Part shown: positions 24,730 through 36,899 of the stretch, piece by piece
Layout: each line of letters opens with the position of its first letter
How positions within the stretch are numbered: the first letter of the stretch is position 1
Assembly (NCBI GenBank): GCA_021904315.1
Contig: CM038919.1
Coordinates: 4,402,001-4,466,000 of the forward strand
Length of the DNA stretch: 64,000 nt
From: Sphagnum magellanicum
Taxonomy: Eukaryota > Streptophyta > Sphagnopsida > Sphagnales > Sphagnaceae
Direction: 5' to 3'
The notes under the pieces: generated by a model
The model's input: the letters and a program-made list of their open reading frames with translations, nothing else
Databases searched by the model: none
What the model was told of the DNA's origin: nothing
Made by a program: the position numbers and the translations under genes

Positions 24730-25345
24730 TTTTGGAAGAATAGCCTCAAAATTAGATTATTGACTTCATGTATGTTTGGAATTAGAATTGGAACCAATCT
24801 AATCTATTTTTTAAAATTGGATTTGAAGGTTCTTCATAAAAGTAAAAAACCAACCAACATTGGTTTTTACACCTTAAAAAAACTAGATATGATAACCATC
24901 CATCACTTGTATTTTACCCATTTGTTAAGCAACATTATTTGGTCATTTAGATGTTTACTTGTGGGATATTGTGGTCAATGACATGTATCAAAACACCTTG
25001 GAATGGAACCAATAATGTATTTTGATGGTGTTTTTTTATTGGAAGTGAAAAAGTAATTTTCATTTTGCATTTTAATGTGATTAACATTTGTAACAAATGC
25101 AATTTGCATGATGAGTTGATACAAATTTAACCTTTCATGCAAATACATGCTTTTCATTTTCTCGGGGCAATTATTTGCATTTTTTTGTATAAAATTTAAT
25201 TTTGTCACATACATAGTTTTTTTGTGAAAAAATAACCCTAATTTGATAGGTTTTCAAAAAAATTAAAAGCATTAGATTTTTACAACATGTTCCAACAAGA
25301 AGTCCAAATATAAAAGGATTCTTCAATTCTTTTACCTTCATAAAT
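24730..25345 (+). repeat. dispersed repeat R2/R4, copy 3
   Basis: The left part is an R2 copy; the right part continues to align with 46085-46470 through 'caccttggaatg', 'gattaacatttgtaacaaatg', 'gcatgatgagttga' and 'ccaaatataaaaggattc'. Together it forms a repeat of about 600 bp shared with 45880-46470 in the same orientation. It is non-coding. Confidence 0.65.
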
Positions 25346-25349
25346 CATT

Positions 25350-26884
25350 CAATGTGGTTTCAAACTTCATTATTTTTATCAATCCTTATTTTTTGCTTCC
25401 ACAAATCCTAACTTTGTTTAACAAAAGGACAACATCAAAATAATGGCCATTTGTAAAGCTCAAAAAATGAATTATAATTTGTATCTCTTTATAATTAAAC
25501 CTTGATGCATTTAGGTAGTTATGCATTAAAATATTTGTCTTCACACAAGTTATTTTGAAGTTTATTGAAAATATTTTTACATTGATGGGAATGGATTGGA
25601 TATTATTTGGGACAATTTTTTGAAGTCTAGGTTTACTGTTTTATGAAATGGTGGTAGTAGTTACAAAGGAAGGTAATGTTTTGGCATTTTGTTAAGAATA
25701 AAATGTGGAGAACAAGTGTGATGGTTGTTTTGTTGTCTAGTGTGTGAAGGGAAAGTTTCGTTTTTTGTTGGGTTTGTGTTGAGGTGTTGTTGGTGAAGTT
25801 TTGTGGTTGTTAGTGGAGTTTGGAATTGCGAAAGAGTCGGTGGTGGAGTGTGAAGATTCAAATTGCACTATAACTAGGTTTGATTTTCATGGTATTTTTG
25901 TTTTTCATAAGGAGATGCAATTCTTTTGATTTGCATTTTTAGGTTTCAAGGGTTTTTTTGTGTTAAGATATGAATTTTGTGCCCAGTAAGTTATGTTCAA
26001 CCTTTATGAAGGCAAAGTTTCACAAATTGGGAATAATTTTGTTGAGGATTTGTAAGGGTTTTTTGCGTCAACACAAGAAAATGATGTACATGTTCTTGAG
26101 TTACACATATGGCATTTGCACAAGATAAAAACATGAATGCAAGTTGAAATTCAAACATAGAATTTGACACTTTATTTTTTGAAGTTGAATTAGAAAAAAA
26201 ATGATTATTTTTCAGTTTATAAATATTTTGTTTTGCAAGATCATTACATGGAGTTGTTTACATATATATTTTTTATATAAAATTTGAATTTTTGTTATAT
26301 TAATTCTAGAATTTTGAGATTGATTTTCAAGGTTGAATTGGAACAATCTAATCATATCTTTGAATGTATTAATATTTGGTTTGGGTTTCACATGAATTAC
26401 ATGGAATTGTTTGCATATTTATTTATTACATGTGTTGTAATACTGAATTTACAAGGTTTTTGAGTTTCAAGAACTTGTTGGAGCTCCAAAATATAGGATT
26501 TGGTTATTTGGTTTTCATTTTAGAATTTTTTTCATTTGATTTTCAAGATTAAAACATTTTTTATATTTAATTCAACAAATGTGATTTTGTTTCTTTTGTA
26601 TTTAATGTTTTTAGTGATTGTATGGACACAACAACACATGAATCATGATATGTTTGGCAATGTGTAACATATTAGACCAACAACATGTCGTTTAAATTTT
26701 TATATAAATTATGGACAATTTAATTTCTTATACAAAATTTGGACTTGGTGTTCAAATAGTTTGAATTTGTTGGGTTTTTTAAACAAGGTTGAAACATTAT
26801 ACTTTTTTATGTGTTTTTGTTTGAAACATTTAGTTGAACTAGTATGCTTTTATTTGGATTGTTTTGAATTGTGAATTTTCATAT
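25350..26884. other. AT-rich intergenic DNA left of the old retroelement
   Basis: No gene seen. It is T-rich on the plus strand with short frames only. Confidence 0.55.
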
Positions 26885-27731
26885 TGTAGTGCGAAATTAG
26901 GTCACCGCGCAAAGCTAAATGCTGGCTGATCTTGAGGTTTAGATTGCCTGATCAGCCGTCATCTTACTGCGGCGCCCCATTAACTATTGCATGGAGTTGC
27001 ATGGCTTGTTTGGTGTGTGCTGAGTGGTCCAAGAAGATTGGCGGCTGGAAATTATGAGGAGGGATGGAGTCGAATTGATGGAGAGGAGCAAGCAATGGCG
27101 GCTGACGATGGGAGCTAGATGGAACGGAGTGACAGGAGATTCGGGAGGCTTCAGGAGGAAGCTAACGGAAGTCTAAGGAGCTTTTGGGGTAGCTTAATTA
27201 CGAAAAGAGGGATTTGAGGTAGGAGGATCAGTTGATCAAAAGAATTTTAGGAGGCAGAAGAGGATCCGTGTGTAGAGAGCAATGAGAAGCTCTGTTAGCT
27301 AGTGCTTGGTTGAATGCTAGAACTTTTCGCTGCGCTTGGTAGTCGGTCAAGCTAGTGCAGAGGAATTAGAGCGAAAGAGACTAGACGGCACTAGGAATCT
27401 GGTGTTTTTGTGAACATTTGATGGAAAAGCGAGCTTGTGCTTTTGGGAAATGTACATAGTCTGTAATGTAATGAAAGAATTTCCCTGACTGGCATTTGTG
27501 TGAATGGGCAAGGCAGGAGATGGATGCTGTAAAACCTGCTCTGTTATTGTGTGGAATGCAAGACACTTGTACGTCTTTGATCTTGTGATGTTCATCTGCA
27601 AGTGTCAGTAGGCAATTAGTATGTTGTGTGAGATCGAAGGTCTCAACTGTGTGGAGTAGATCAAGAGAACATGGGCACTTGGGTTCGTTGAAGGCACTCA
27701 ATGTGCTGTGTGTTTTCGAACCCTCTCTTTT
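26885..27731 (+). repeat. 5' LTR of the old Ty3/gypsy element
   Basis: Starts TGTAGTGCG and aligns base for base with 34046-34892. The end is set by the primer binding site beginning at 27732. Open frames read on the minus strand across this LTR (27.35-27.76 kb) are mirrored in the right LTR and are not genes. Confidence 0.9.
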
Positions 27732-27743
27732 TGGTATCAGAAC
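27732..27743 (+). other. primer binding site (initiator-Met tRNA type)
   Basis: TGGTATCAGAAC abuts the 5' LTR. It differs by one base (G to A) from the usual plant TGGTATCAGAGC site, again a transition. Confidence 0.85.
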
Positions 27744-27808
27744 ATGGTTCCATGTTTCCAACCTTGGTAGAACCTATAGATGCTTAGATAGAATGATAGT
27801 TGAAAATC

Positions 27809-28390
27809 ATGTCTTCGTCTAATGACGAGGGAGTTCATGTGGAGCAGATGACTCAGGAGATTCGTGAGCAACATCTTGTTGGTAGATTTGATTTCCTTAC
27901 TGTTCAAAATGACCCATAGAGAGGAGCAATGATTTTGCGCTTTCTAGGCTTTGGAGTGGTGAGACTTGTAGGGATAGATCCCGACGAAGCTCGAGTAGGA
28001 GACATTGCTGTAGAAATAGTTCATAGTGCTTTCTACACTCGTGCACGAGTGTGGTTAAAGGTAATTGATGGAGCAAGGGGATGGACATCGACTTCAGACT
28101 TACAGACCAATTTTTACTTCACCTCCTATTTTGCGTAGAGTTGCTCCTGCATATGCTGAGAGACAACGTGCACTACCAAGGCTAGGGGATATTTGGATTC
28201 CTAAGTCGGCGGTGTCACTTAACCATTTTGTGAGGTTGTACATCCCTAGTGTGGAGGATTTATTTCAGGAGGGAGATCGTTTGATTCGGGTAGAGCATGG
28301 CGGGTCGAAATCTCGCCTCATTAGTTGGAAAGTATGGCGAGGCAAGGAAGGAGAATGGAGATTCCAGCAAGAGTCTACGGATGAGTAGAA
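27809..28390 (+). pseudogene. unidentified broken open frame upstream of gag in the old element
   Basis: An ATG at 27809 opens a frame that meets TAG at 27917, continues to about 28050, and then appears to shift by one base into the frame 28065-28388. In total some 190 residues with no stop other than the first. The second part includes RLGDIWIPKSAVSLNHFV and a Glu/Arg/Lys-rich tail. It is not the gag capsid, which starts at 28623. I do not recognise a family. It could be an extra leader protein of this retroelement lineage or an N-terminal gag extension. Confidence 0.4.
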
Positions 28391-28622
28391 ATTCACCATT
28401 ATTCCATCCACTATTGCGCCTTTGGAACCGATAGCTGAGGGTGCTCAATCCGAGTTCGATGGGTGATTCGGATAACGTTTGTTTTATTTTGTTTTCAAGA
28501 ATCAGAATTGTGTTGCAGGAGTTGAGATTCTAATCAATTTTATTTGCATCTGTTTTTGAGTTGAAAAACTGTGTGTGGAGAGGAGTGCTGCATTTTTGCT
28601 GTGTTGCTGAATTTCTGTGAAG

Positions 28623-31600
28623 ATGACGAGTCCTCAGGGAATGGATGAATTATTTTGGGGACGAGATCATGAGGATGTAAATGATTGGGCAGAGCGACTT
28701 ACCATGGCTGCTGAAGTGCGCGATCTCACTGTTAACAAGCTGTTCAAGATCGCCAAATTGAATTTGTGGGGTCGAGCGAAAGAGTGGTTTAGGAGGCTCC
28801 AGCCGTTGCCTATCGACTGGACTGAGCTACGGACGCTGATGGTGCCGAAATACGGGAACATAGATGCTGATGACATCTAAATGAAAATGGATGCCATCAA
28901 ACAAGAACCCAAAGAAAGGGTTCAGAAATATTTTGAACGCCTGGACAAATTGTTTCAGAAGGGCAAGATACAAGACATAGAACAAAAGAGGAGGTTCCTG
29001 GCGAGACTGAGGCTAGAGATCCGAAAGCTCTGCGTGGTGAGAACGTTCGCAGATATCGAAGAATTGGTTGGAGCTGCAACGAAGGTTGAAAGAATTCTGG
29101 GTGAACTCGGGGAAACACCGTATGAGTCTCTTCCAGAAAAACAGGAAGAAGAAACGTCGAAAAGTAATGTAGAGAAGCAGGTTGCTGCGTTGAATAACAC
29201 ACTCATCAATTTATTCAAGGGGAATTCGCATGATCCAACATCATCATCCTCTTCCACTATCTTTGGAGCATGCCAGCTCTGTAAAGGTGGGGACCATATG
29301 GCCACTGCCTGTCCGAGGCTAAATGAAGCACGGCCAAAATGTGCAAAGTGCAATATGCCACATAGGATAGAAAACTGTGGAATCAAATGTACCTTCTATA
29401 TAGGACTGGGGCACTCTGAAGACAAATGCTGGAAGAAGCCCAAAGATGGGAAATCAACAGTTAGAGCAGTGAATTTCTTAGAAGTGTTGCTCGACGATGG
29501 AGCGGCGACCGAACAGCAGCTTGACAAGTTGTGTGGAAATGAAATTTTTTTTTCCTACACCCAAGTGCCAAGGAAAAGGATTCCTGTCGATGTAGCACCA
29601 GGAGGAGTTGCGCCAATCCCTGAAGCTGAAAGGGAAGGAGTTGGTGCGAACCGAGACGCTTTTGTGAGGTCCAAAATTTTATCACATTTCATAAAAGGAA
29701 AGATCCCTCTATCTCCCATGGAAACCATTCTCATGATTCCTAGAGAGCTGGAACACCTTGAGAGCTTGGTGAAGCTGGCAAGGAGAAAAAGGGACTTGGA
29801 GACCACCGAGAATCAAGTTTCAGTGGTCTCTGCACTCCCGTCGCTATGAAAGATCTGCGTCAATAAGATGCATCGGAGCAAAACTCTACATTTACCTGTG
29901 GAGATCAGTAACTGCGTTGTTGAAGGTTTAGTGGATACAGGAGCATTTATGTTTGTACTGGTTGCTGTTATAGTAAGAGAGTTGGGTATAATGCATCTTG
30001 TGACAGGAAATGAGAGTTACAAGACTGAATCGGGAATGATCACTCGGGCATTGGGCCGGGTTGATGAGATACAAGTCAAAATCGGAGGCATACTATGTGC
30101 CATGACTTTTATGGTAGTAGACATGGATGGGTACGATGTGCTACTAGGTCTGGACTTTTTGATGAAGATTGGAGCGGTGGTGGATGTGGAACGAGGTCTG
30201 ATCCAAGTAAGGCATGGGCCTGGGACCAATGTAGAGGTGTTGCCACTGACAGTGGTGAATTTGCTGCAAAGAATGAGTGTGGGTACGATGGTGCGAGGAA
30301 TGTCGACCACTTGGAAGGACGCACGTGCCCACCAAGATGGTGACGCAGTACCTGATCAGGATCGAGAGGCTATTAACGAGGAGGACGACGCATCTACCTC
30401 AGATTCCGATGATGACAGTGATACCAGTGAATACTATGATTCGGAATCTAATCGACTAGAATAGATCGACTCAGAGGATGAGTTTGTGGATGCTGAGTTT
30501 GAGGAGCTGGTCAACTCAAAAGGACCACAGGAAATGCTGCGATTGATGTTACAGGAGCAAGCTGACGGGATCATGACAGAAGAGATTGCGGATGGGGATG
30601 ATTATGCCGATTGGATCAGATGGGTGTCTGATGCGGAGAAGAGTAAACAAACCGTGCATGAGTCCACACACAATGTACCTGTTCCATTGTTGTTGCAACA
30701 ACACTGTCCCGAACATGACTTTGCAATTCCAATGTTGCTCCAAACTATCTAGGTAAAAGATAGCGACTCTAATTGCGAGCCCATTGAAAAGTTTATGTCG
30801 CCCAGTCATCATGAATCGGGGATCAGATGGAAGGAGATCTGTGAACGAATCAAGATCGACATCGATTTAGGTGAAAGTGGGCAGCAACAACTCTGGGGAA
30901 TCCTGGAGAGGTATCAAGACGTTTTTGCTTGGAACAAGGGCGAATTGGGCTGTTGTACCATTGGTGATCATAGTATTAACATGCAAGGGTTTCCACCTTG
31001 CAAAGCATCTCCTGGTCGACTGTCTTACTGGGAGGAAGCTGAAGTGAAAAGACAAATTGATGCACTGGTAGACTTGGGTAAAATGAGACCTAGTAACTCC
31101 GAATATGCCTGTCGGGTGACTTTGCCATTGAAGAAGGATGGAAGCAGGCGTTTCTGTGGGGATTATCGGCCTCTTAACGCTCAAACATGTCGAGATATGT
31201 TTTCGATGCCACTCGTGGAGGATGTGATTGATCAGTTGGGAAAATCGACGTGGTTTATGGCTCTAGACTTGTAGTTTGGTTTTTGGCAAATTCGAATGGC
31301 TCTAGAAGATATGAAGAAGACAGCTCTGATCACCAAGAATGGATTATACGATTGGACAGTTATGCCATTCGGATTCAAGAATGCAACAAGCACATTCATT
31401 CTAACCATGTTAGAGGTCTTTAAGGACTTGGGAAGCAGATTTCTGAAAGTGTTCGTTGACGACCTCAATGTGCACGGTGAAAGCTGGGGAGAGCACCTTC
31501 AACATTTGGATGCGGTGCTCTGCAAACTCAGGGAAGTGAATTTGAAACTCAACCCAAGCAAGTGTTGCTTTGCTGCTAAGACTATCACCTTTCTGGGTCA

Positions 31601-34000
31601 TGTGGTGAGCAAGGAGGGTTTCCGACCTGATCTTGGAAAAATAGAAGTGATGTTGCATTTCCCAACACTGAAGAATGTCACAAGCGTCAAATCATTCTTA
31701 GGTCTGATAGGTTACTACCGAAAGTATGTTAGAGGCTACTCGAGCTTGGCAAGTCCTTTATTTGAATTGACGAGGAAGGATGTTGCATTTGTTTGGGATA
31801 TGGGCTGTGAACAGGCATACTAGGCATTGAAGGCAGTATTGGTGGATGCGCCTGTGCTCACACGACCAGATTTCAAGCAAACCTTCTGGCTGGACGTGGA
31901 TTGGTCGCCCGAGGGTGTTGGGGCCATACTATCACAAAAGGAAGGGAAGTTTGAAAGAGTAATAGCGTATGCCAGCAAGGGCCTGACTGAGGCTCAGAGG
32001 AGATTCCATCCAATGGAAGGAGAATGCTACGCTCTGATCTGGGGTGTGATGCATTTTAGACAGTACTTGCACATGAAACATTTCATCCTACGCACAGATC
32101 ACAAACCACTAGAGTGGTTAGCGACTATATCTTATGCACATGGTAAGAAAGGCAGGTGGGTCGGCATGTTGCAAGACTTTGGTTTCAAAATAGTACACCG
32201 ACCAGGACTCAAGCACACAAATGTGGATGCCTTGAGCAGGAACCCAGTTAGATCAGCTGCAGATGATGATGATTTTGGTGCAGAGATCCAAGACATTACA
32301 GATACTCAAGCTGATGTACCTAGAGAAGGCGGAGAGCTTCTCTGTGTTAAGACAGGAGAAGAAACATAATGGATGGGTATTAGGAGGAAGGGCAGAAGAT
32401 TTGGACAGCATGATGCGTGTTGCTCTGGTATCCACCACTGGATGTGTGTCGACAACCACCAACTGTATATGCTTAACGTCGCATCAGTAGAAGACCTATC
32501 TGAGGAATTTATTCCAGGTGAGGAAGCGGTGTTAACGGGTGATGAACCTATGCAGCACGAGGGAGCGCGAATGGTACTAAAGAGAAGGAGACCTCAGTAC
32601 ATTGACAAACGACATCAATTAGACTTGGTTTTGGTAGCTCAGGAATTGTCTGAGCTTGGGGACCATGAATTGAGTCCTACAAAATCCGATGATGAGGAAG
32701 ACCACGGAGTGAAATCGAGTTGCGTTGACATATGGGAGGATACACATTGTTTGACGCTGCTGAAGGAAGGTGTACTGCCTGATGCAGTTGATTTTGAAAA
32801 GAGCAAGAAGATCAGGAAGAAGGCAAACAACTATTATTGGAAGGAGCAAAAACTTTTCTTCAAAGCGTTACTTGTGCCCAAACTTGAGGAGATGGTGTTT
32901 CTGGTGAGACGAATGCATGAAGATCTAGGGCATTTCGGGGAACAACGGACATTGGCAGAGATTCGACGAAGGTACTTCTAGCACAATCAAACTACAGATG
33001 TTAAGGCGGTGATCAGAGGGTGCCAACAGTGCCAATTGGTGAAGAGCTCAAGTAGCATCCAATCTGGAAATAAACAATTAAAAAACATTCATGTTTGTGG
33101 TTTGTTCCATCAAGTTACACTAAACACTACAGGGCCGTTGCCTGAGACTAAGTCGGGCAACAAATATATTCTGGTGGCCATCGACCACTATTCGAAGTGG
33201 TGCAAAGTAAAGGCGGTTGCTGACCATGGAGCGAAGATAGCAGCTAGGTTTTTGGAGGATGAGATAATTTGTAGATATGGAGTTCCCAAATTTGTGCTGA
33301 CTGACAATGGGGGGGAGTGGGCTGCAGAGTTCGACGTGATGTGTAGGGATTATGCTATTCAACACCAACGCACTGCACCCCAATGGCCTCAGTGCAATGG
33401 GATGGCTGAGCGCATGATTAAGACCATCAAGCATGGCATAACTATGCTTGCTGCTATTCCTGCCAACATGGATTGCTAGGATCAGTAGTTGGCTAAGGTT
33501 TTGTTTAGGTATCGATGTGGGATACAAGCAAGTACAAGATTTTTTCCGTTCATGATCCTTATTGGTCGAACACCACATTTGAGGGCAGACAACTACTTGC
33601 AGGCCCTAATTGCTGAGACTGACGATGGTGTTGATATGGAAGCTGCTGCAGCTCAGTTTCTGCAGAAAGTGGAGCTCTAGCAAGCATCCATGACAACGTT
33701 TTGCTCAATGTGGAGCAAGCTCAAAAACAACAAAAGAAAATCTATGCTACCAAAAGAGGTAAGCATTTGTTTGAGGGCTTGATTGCAGGACAGATGATGG
33801 TAAAGATGAAGAAGCCAGGGAAAAAAAGAGCTCTGACTACAAGTTGGGAGGGCCCCTATCAATTCATCGGACATACAGATGGAAAGGGTAACCTTGATTT
33901 TGAGGAAGGCTGTTGATTGTGCATCATCCAAGATGCCGATGGTCACCAGTGGGAGAGATTTCATGGAGACCTCCAAATCTTTTATGCTCCACTAGACTAG
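28623..34000 (+). pseudogene. gag-pol of the old Ty3/gypsy element, broken by in-frame stops
   Basis: One reading frame runs from an ATG at 28623 to about 33677 without frameshift but with stops at 28878, 29847, 30462, 30750, 31272, 31821, 32367, 32979, 33477 and 33486; a one-base shift near 33.68-33.70 kb and a further TGA at 33914 follow, and the frame ends at TAG 33998-34000. Domains in order: gag capsid-like region (28.6-29.2 kb); zinc-knuckle region (29.27-29.45 kb) with CQLCKGGDHMATAC and two poorer Cys motifs; protease with VDTGA (about 29.93 kb); reverse transcriptase (30.8-31.7 kb) with MPFGFKNA and FVDDL in the YxDD position; RNase H (31.83-32.25 kb) with RTDHKPLEWL; integrase (32.9-33.5 kb) with an H..C..C finger and a D-D-E core (IDHYSKW, LTDNGGEW, MAERMIKT). 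Confidence 0.9.
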
Positions 34001-34026
34001 ATGAAGCTAAGGGACTCAGCTGTCTA

Positions 34027-34045
34027 AGAAGGGTGGGGTTACATA
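34027..34045 (+). other. polypurine tract before the 3' LTR (old element)
   Basis: 'aagaagggtggggtt' lies a few bases before the right LTR start, as expected for plus-strand priming. Confidence 0.7.
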
Positions 34046-34892
34046 TGTAGTGCGAAATTAGGTCGTCGTGCAAAGCTAAACGCTGGCTGATCTTGAGGTT
34101 TAGATTGCTTGATCAGCCGTCATCTTATTGCGGCGCCCCATTAACTATTGCATGGAGTTGCATGGCTTGTTTGGTGTGTGCTGAGTGGTCCAAGAAGATT
34201 GGCGGCTGGAAATTATGAGGAGGGATGGAGTCGAATTAATGGAAAGGAGCAAGCAATGGTGGCTGACGGTGGGAGCTGGATGGAACGGAGTGGCAGGAGA
34301 TTCGGGAGGCTTCAGGAGGAAGCTAACGGAAGTCTTAGGAGCTTTTGGGGTAGCTTAATTACGAAAAGAAGGATTTGAGGTAGGAGGATCAGCTGATCAA
34401 AAGAATTTTAGGAAGCAGAAGAGGATCCGTGTGTAGAGAGCAATGAAAAGCTCTGTTAGCTAGTGCTTGGCTGAATGCTAGAACTTTCTGCTGCGCCTGG
34501 TAGTCGATCGAGCTAGTGTAGAGGAATTAGAGCGAAAGAGACTAGACGGCACTAGGAATCTGGTGTTTTTGTGAACATTTGATGGAAAAGCGAGCTTGTG
34601 CTTTCGAGAAATGTACATAGTCTGTAATGTAATGAAAGAATTTCCATGACTGGCATTTGTGTGAATGGGCGAGGCAGGAGATGGATGCTGTAAAACATGC
34701 TCTGTTGTTGTGTGGAATGCAAGACACTTGTACGTCTTTGATCTTGTGATGTTCGTCTGCAAGTGTCAGTAGGCAATTAATATGTTGTGTGAGATCAAAG
34801 GTCTCAACTGTGTGGAATAGATAAAGAGAACATGGGCGCTTGGGTTCGTTGAAGGCAGTCAATGTGCTGTGTGTTTTCGGACCCTCTCTTTT
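34046..34892 (+). repeat. 3' LTR of the old Ty3/gypsy element
   Basis: A copy of 26885-27731 with the same length and about 38 substitutions, around 32 of them transitions. Confidence 0.9.
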
Positions 34893-36200
34893 TGGTTATA
34901 ATATTTCCATGTCATATGTTAAATTCTTGTTATCTTTTCATAACTAGAACTTTTTAATGTAGAATCCTAATCTTGGATATTTGTTTTACAATTCAATTAA
35001 ATAATTTTAATATTCACAATATTTTTTGGTTTAACCTATTTTCATAAATTATTTATTTATTTCACCTTTGTGATCAAATTAAAAGGGAATACCTTCTCAA
35101 TATTTTGAATTGGTTATTTTGTTTTGAATAGATTTTACACTACAAATTTTGTCTTAAGACTAGAATTTTAAGAAAATGTTTTTATTTCTATGTAGTTTAA
35201 TCAAACATATTGAGTCTAGAGTGATATAATATTCAAGGAAAATCATAATTTGGTAAAGACACATGGATATAGATATTGAAATTTCAAATCTTGGTTTGGA
35301 ACACATTAATAAAATTTATTACATTGAGGGTGATTGTTTGTTTGATGCAATAGCCCATTTATTAAAATATTTGGGGGGAAAAAAAAAAACCATGTTATGT
35401 TTACAATTCTTCTTTGGAAACATTGATGTCATTATCATTAAAAAAGTTCCAATCTTAGTGTTGAGGAACCCACATTTTACATTATGAAAAACTTTGCATT
35501 CACTAAACATAACCCCAAAACAAGCCTATTACAAGAATTGGAATTGTGTTGTAGGTATTTTGTACACATGTTATATATTTCTAGGCAAACGTATATAAGG
35601 TAATGAGTATGCTGTACTTTTCAGCCAGTTGATTATTCATACTTGATTATTAGACCATCAATGATTTCTTTTCAATTTTTTGATGTTAAATCATTGTCTA
35701 GCAGTCAAAGAGGGGTTTAACATCAAATGCCAACATGTTTGCATAACCTTCTTAAAAATTAAAAAAGAATCGCTATCTAGCTAAAATCAAAGTCCAAATG
35801 TGGCGAAAATTGAGAAGCATAATTGTATAATAGCTAATATTGGGTAATGTGTAAGGTAGGTAAAACACAATTAAATTTTAGACAAGATCCAAATTGAAAG
35901 TCCTTTTAAGAACCAAACACTAAACCAAAACATGAACTATGTGGATTGGAAGACTTTAGATTGTCAAAGGTTTTTTTATAACTTTTAGAAATAGAAACTT
36001 AACAACATTAATCAGGATCACATAGCATGGAATGGGCCTGATAGGACATGTTGTTCCACCTAGGAATGCAACAAGAAACCTAAGGAGTTCTTCTAGGACC
36101 TATTTCAAAACATAAATGGTTTCCCCATCACGAATTCACATTTTAATCATGTTCTTAATTGATTGATATTAGGACAAACATTGACAATACAAAAAAGTTA
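34893..36200. other. AT-rich intergenic DNA
   Basis: No supported gene. One short frame at 35263-35487 contains EGDCLFDAIAHLL, faintly like the N-terminal catalytic block of OTU-type cysteine proteases, but it ends after 74 codons without the rest of the domain; treated as a possible remnant only. Confidence 0.4.
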
Positions 36201-36204
36201 AGCA

Positions 36205-36435
36205 TGAAGACACCTATCTCAACTAGAAAAGAAACTTGAAAAAAACGCTGAAATAGAGGCCACTATCTATCCCATCTAGGAAAAAGGTTGGAAAAGTTTT
36301 GAAATAGAGATGATGACTCCCTATCCCATCTAAAGACCTAGCAAAAATGCTAGAATAGAAATCACTACATATCCCCACCTAGGAAAAAGGCTAGAAAAGC
36401 ATTAGAACAAAGACAACTATCTATCCCATCTATGT
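36205..36435 (+). repeat. degenerate tandem repeat, about 50-bp unit, four copies
   Basis: Four diverged units of the form 'ctatcccatctaggaaaaag' followed by 'gctagaaaag...agaaatagag' lie end to end. Copies differ by substitutions and small indels. Confidence 0.75.
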
Positions 36436-36777
36436 AAAGAACCATTGCCAATTTTCCTTTGTAATGTTTTGGCTGCTTTTTAGGTGTAGTAACCTCGTGT
36501 GGGATCTTACAACCCATGTAAAATCCCCCCAACCAGTCAACGAGACCTTACATTTTGTAAGCGTCCTGTTTTTTTTAATAAAAAGGCAGTGTTTCTTATC
36601 GTGGGTGAAGAGTCTAGATCTGGACCTTTCACGGATTTTTGGCAGCAACACCCGGCCTGCAGGCCACCACAGTGAACCAGCATCCACCAAAGGACCATGA
36701 AGGATGGATGGTAAGTGGTCAAGAAACAGATTTCTGTTGGGCTCCAGTTATGTAGCTAACCCTGGTGATTGGCTCAG

Positions 36778-36854
36778 TTGCTTATTTTTACTACCTACCT
36801 ACTAACAACCCACAAGCAGCAGGTTGTTAGTAGGTAGGTAGTAAAAATAAGCAA
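36778..36854. repeat. perfect 33-bp hairpin (foldback)
   Basis: Positions 36778-36810 and 36822-36854 are exact reverse complements over 33 bases, with an 11-base loop (36811-36821). The stem includes 'actacctacctactaacaac'. It is too short for a usual transposon, has no open frame, and resembles a minimal MITE or a small-RNA precursor. Confidence 0.9.
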
Positions 36855-36899
36855 ATCTTACCAAATAAATTCCATTAAATTGTGCTCATCAAGATCTTT

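Larger units (their letters stand above)
26885..34892 (+). mobile_element. old, inactive Ty3/gypsy LTR retrotransposon (about 8.0 kb)
   Basis: Two 847-bp direct LTRs bound a plus-strand internal region with the order gag - protease - reverse transcriptase - RNase H - integrase, which defines Ty3/gypsy. A primer binding site matching initiator-Met tRNA follows the left LTR and a polypurine stretch precedes the right LTR. No chromodomain was recognised. The LTRs align without indels but differ at about 38 positions by eye (about 4.5%), mostly transitions. The gag-pol frame carries at least ten stop codons plus one clear frameshift, so the element cannot make an intact polyprotein. I found no convincing target-site duplication, and the exact right edge of each LTR is uncertain by a few bases. 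Confidence 0.92.

Noticed and set aside
27347..27761. Open frames of up to 126 codons on the minus strand
   Set aside because: They lie in the LTR of the old retroelement and recur, altered, in the other LTR; chance frames on the antisense strand.
26880..34897. Target-site duplication of the old element (CATAT on the left)
   Set aside because: The right flank after the LTR reads 'tggttataat', with no matching five bases at the expected place; one edge may have been rearranged.
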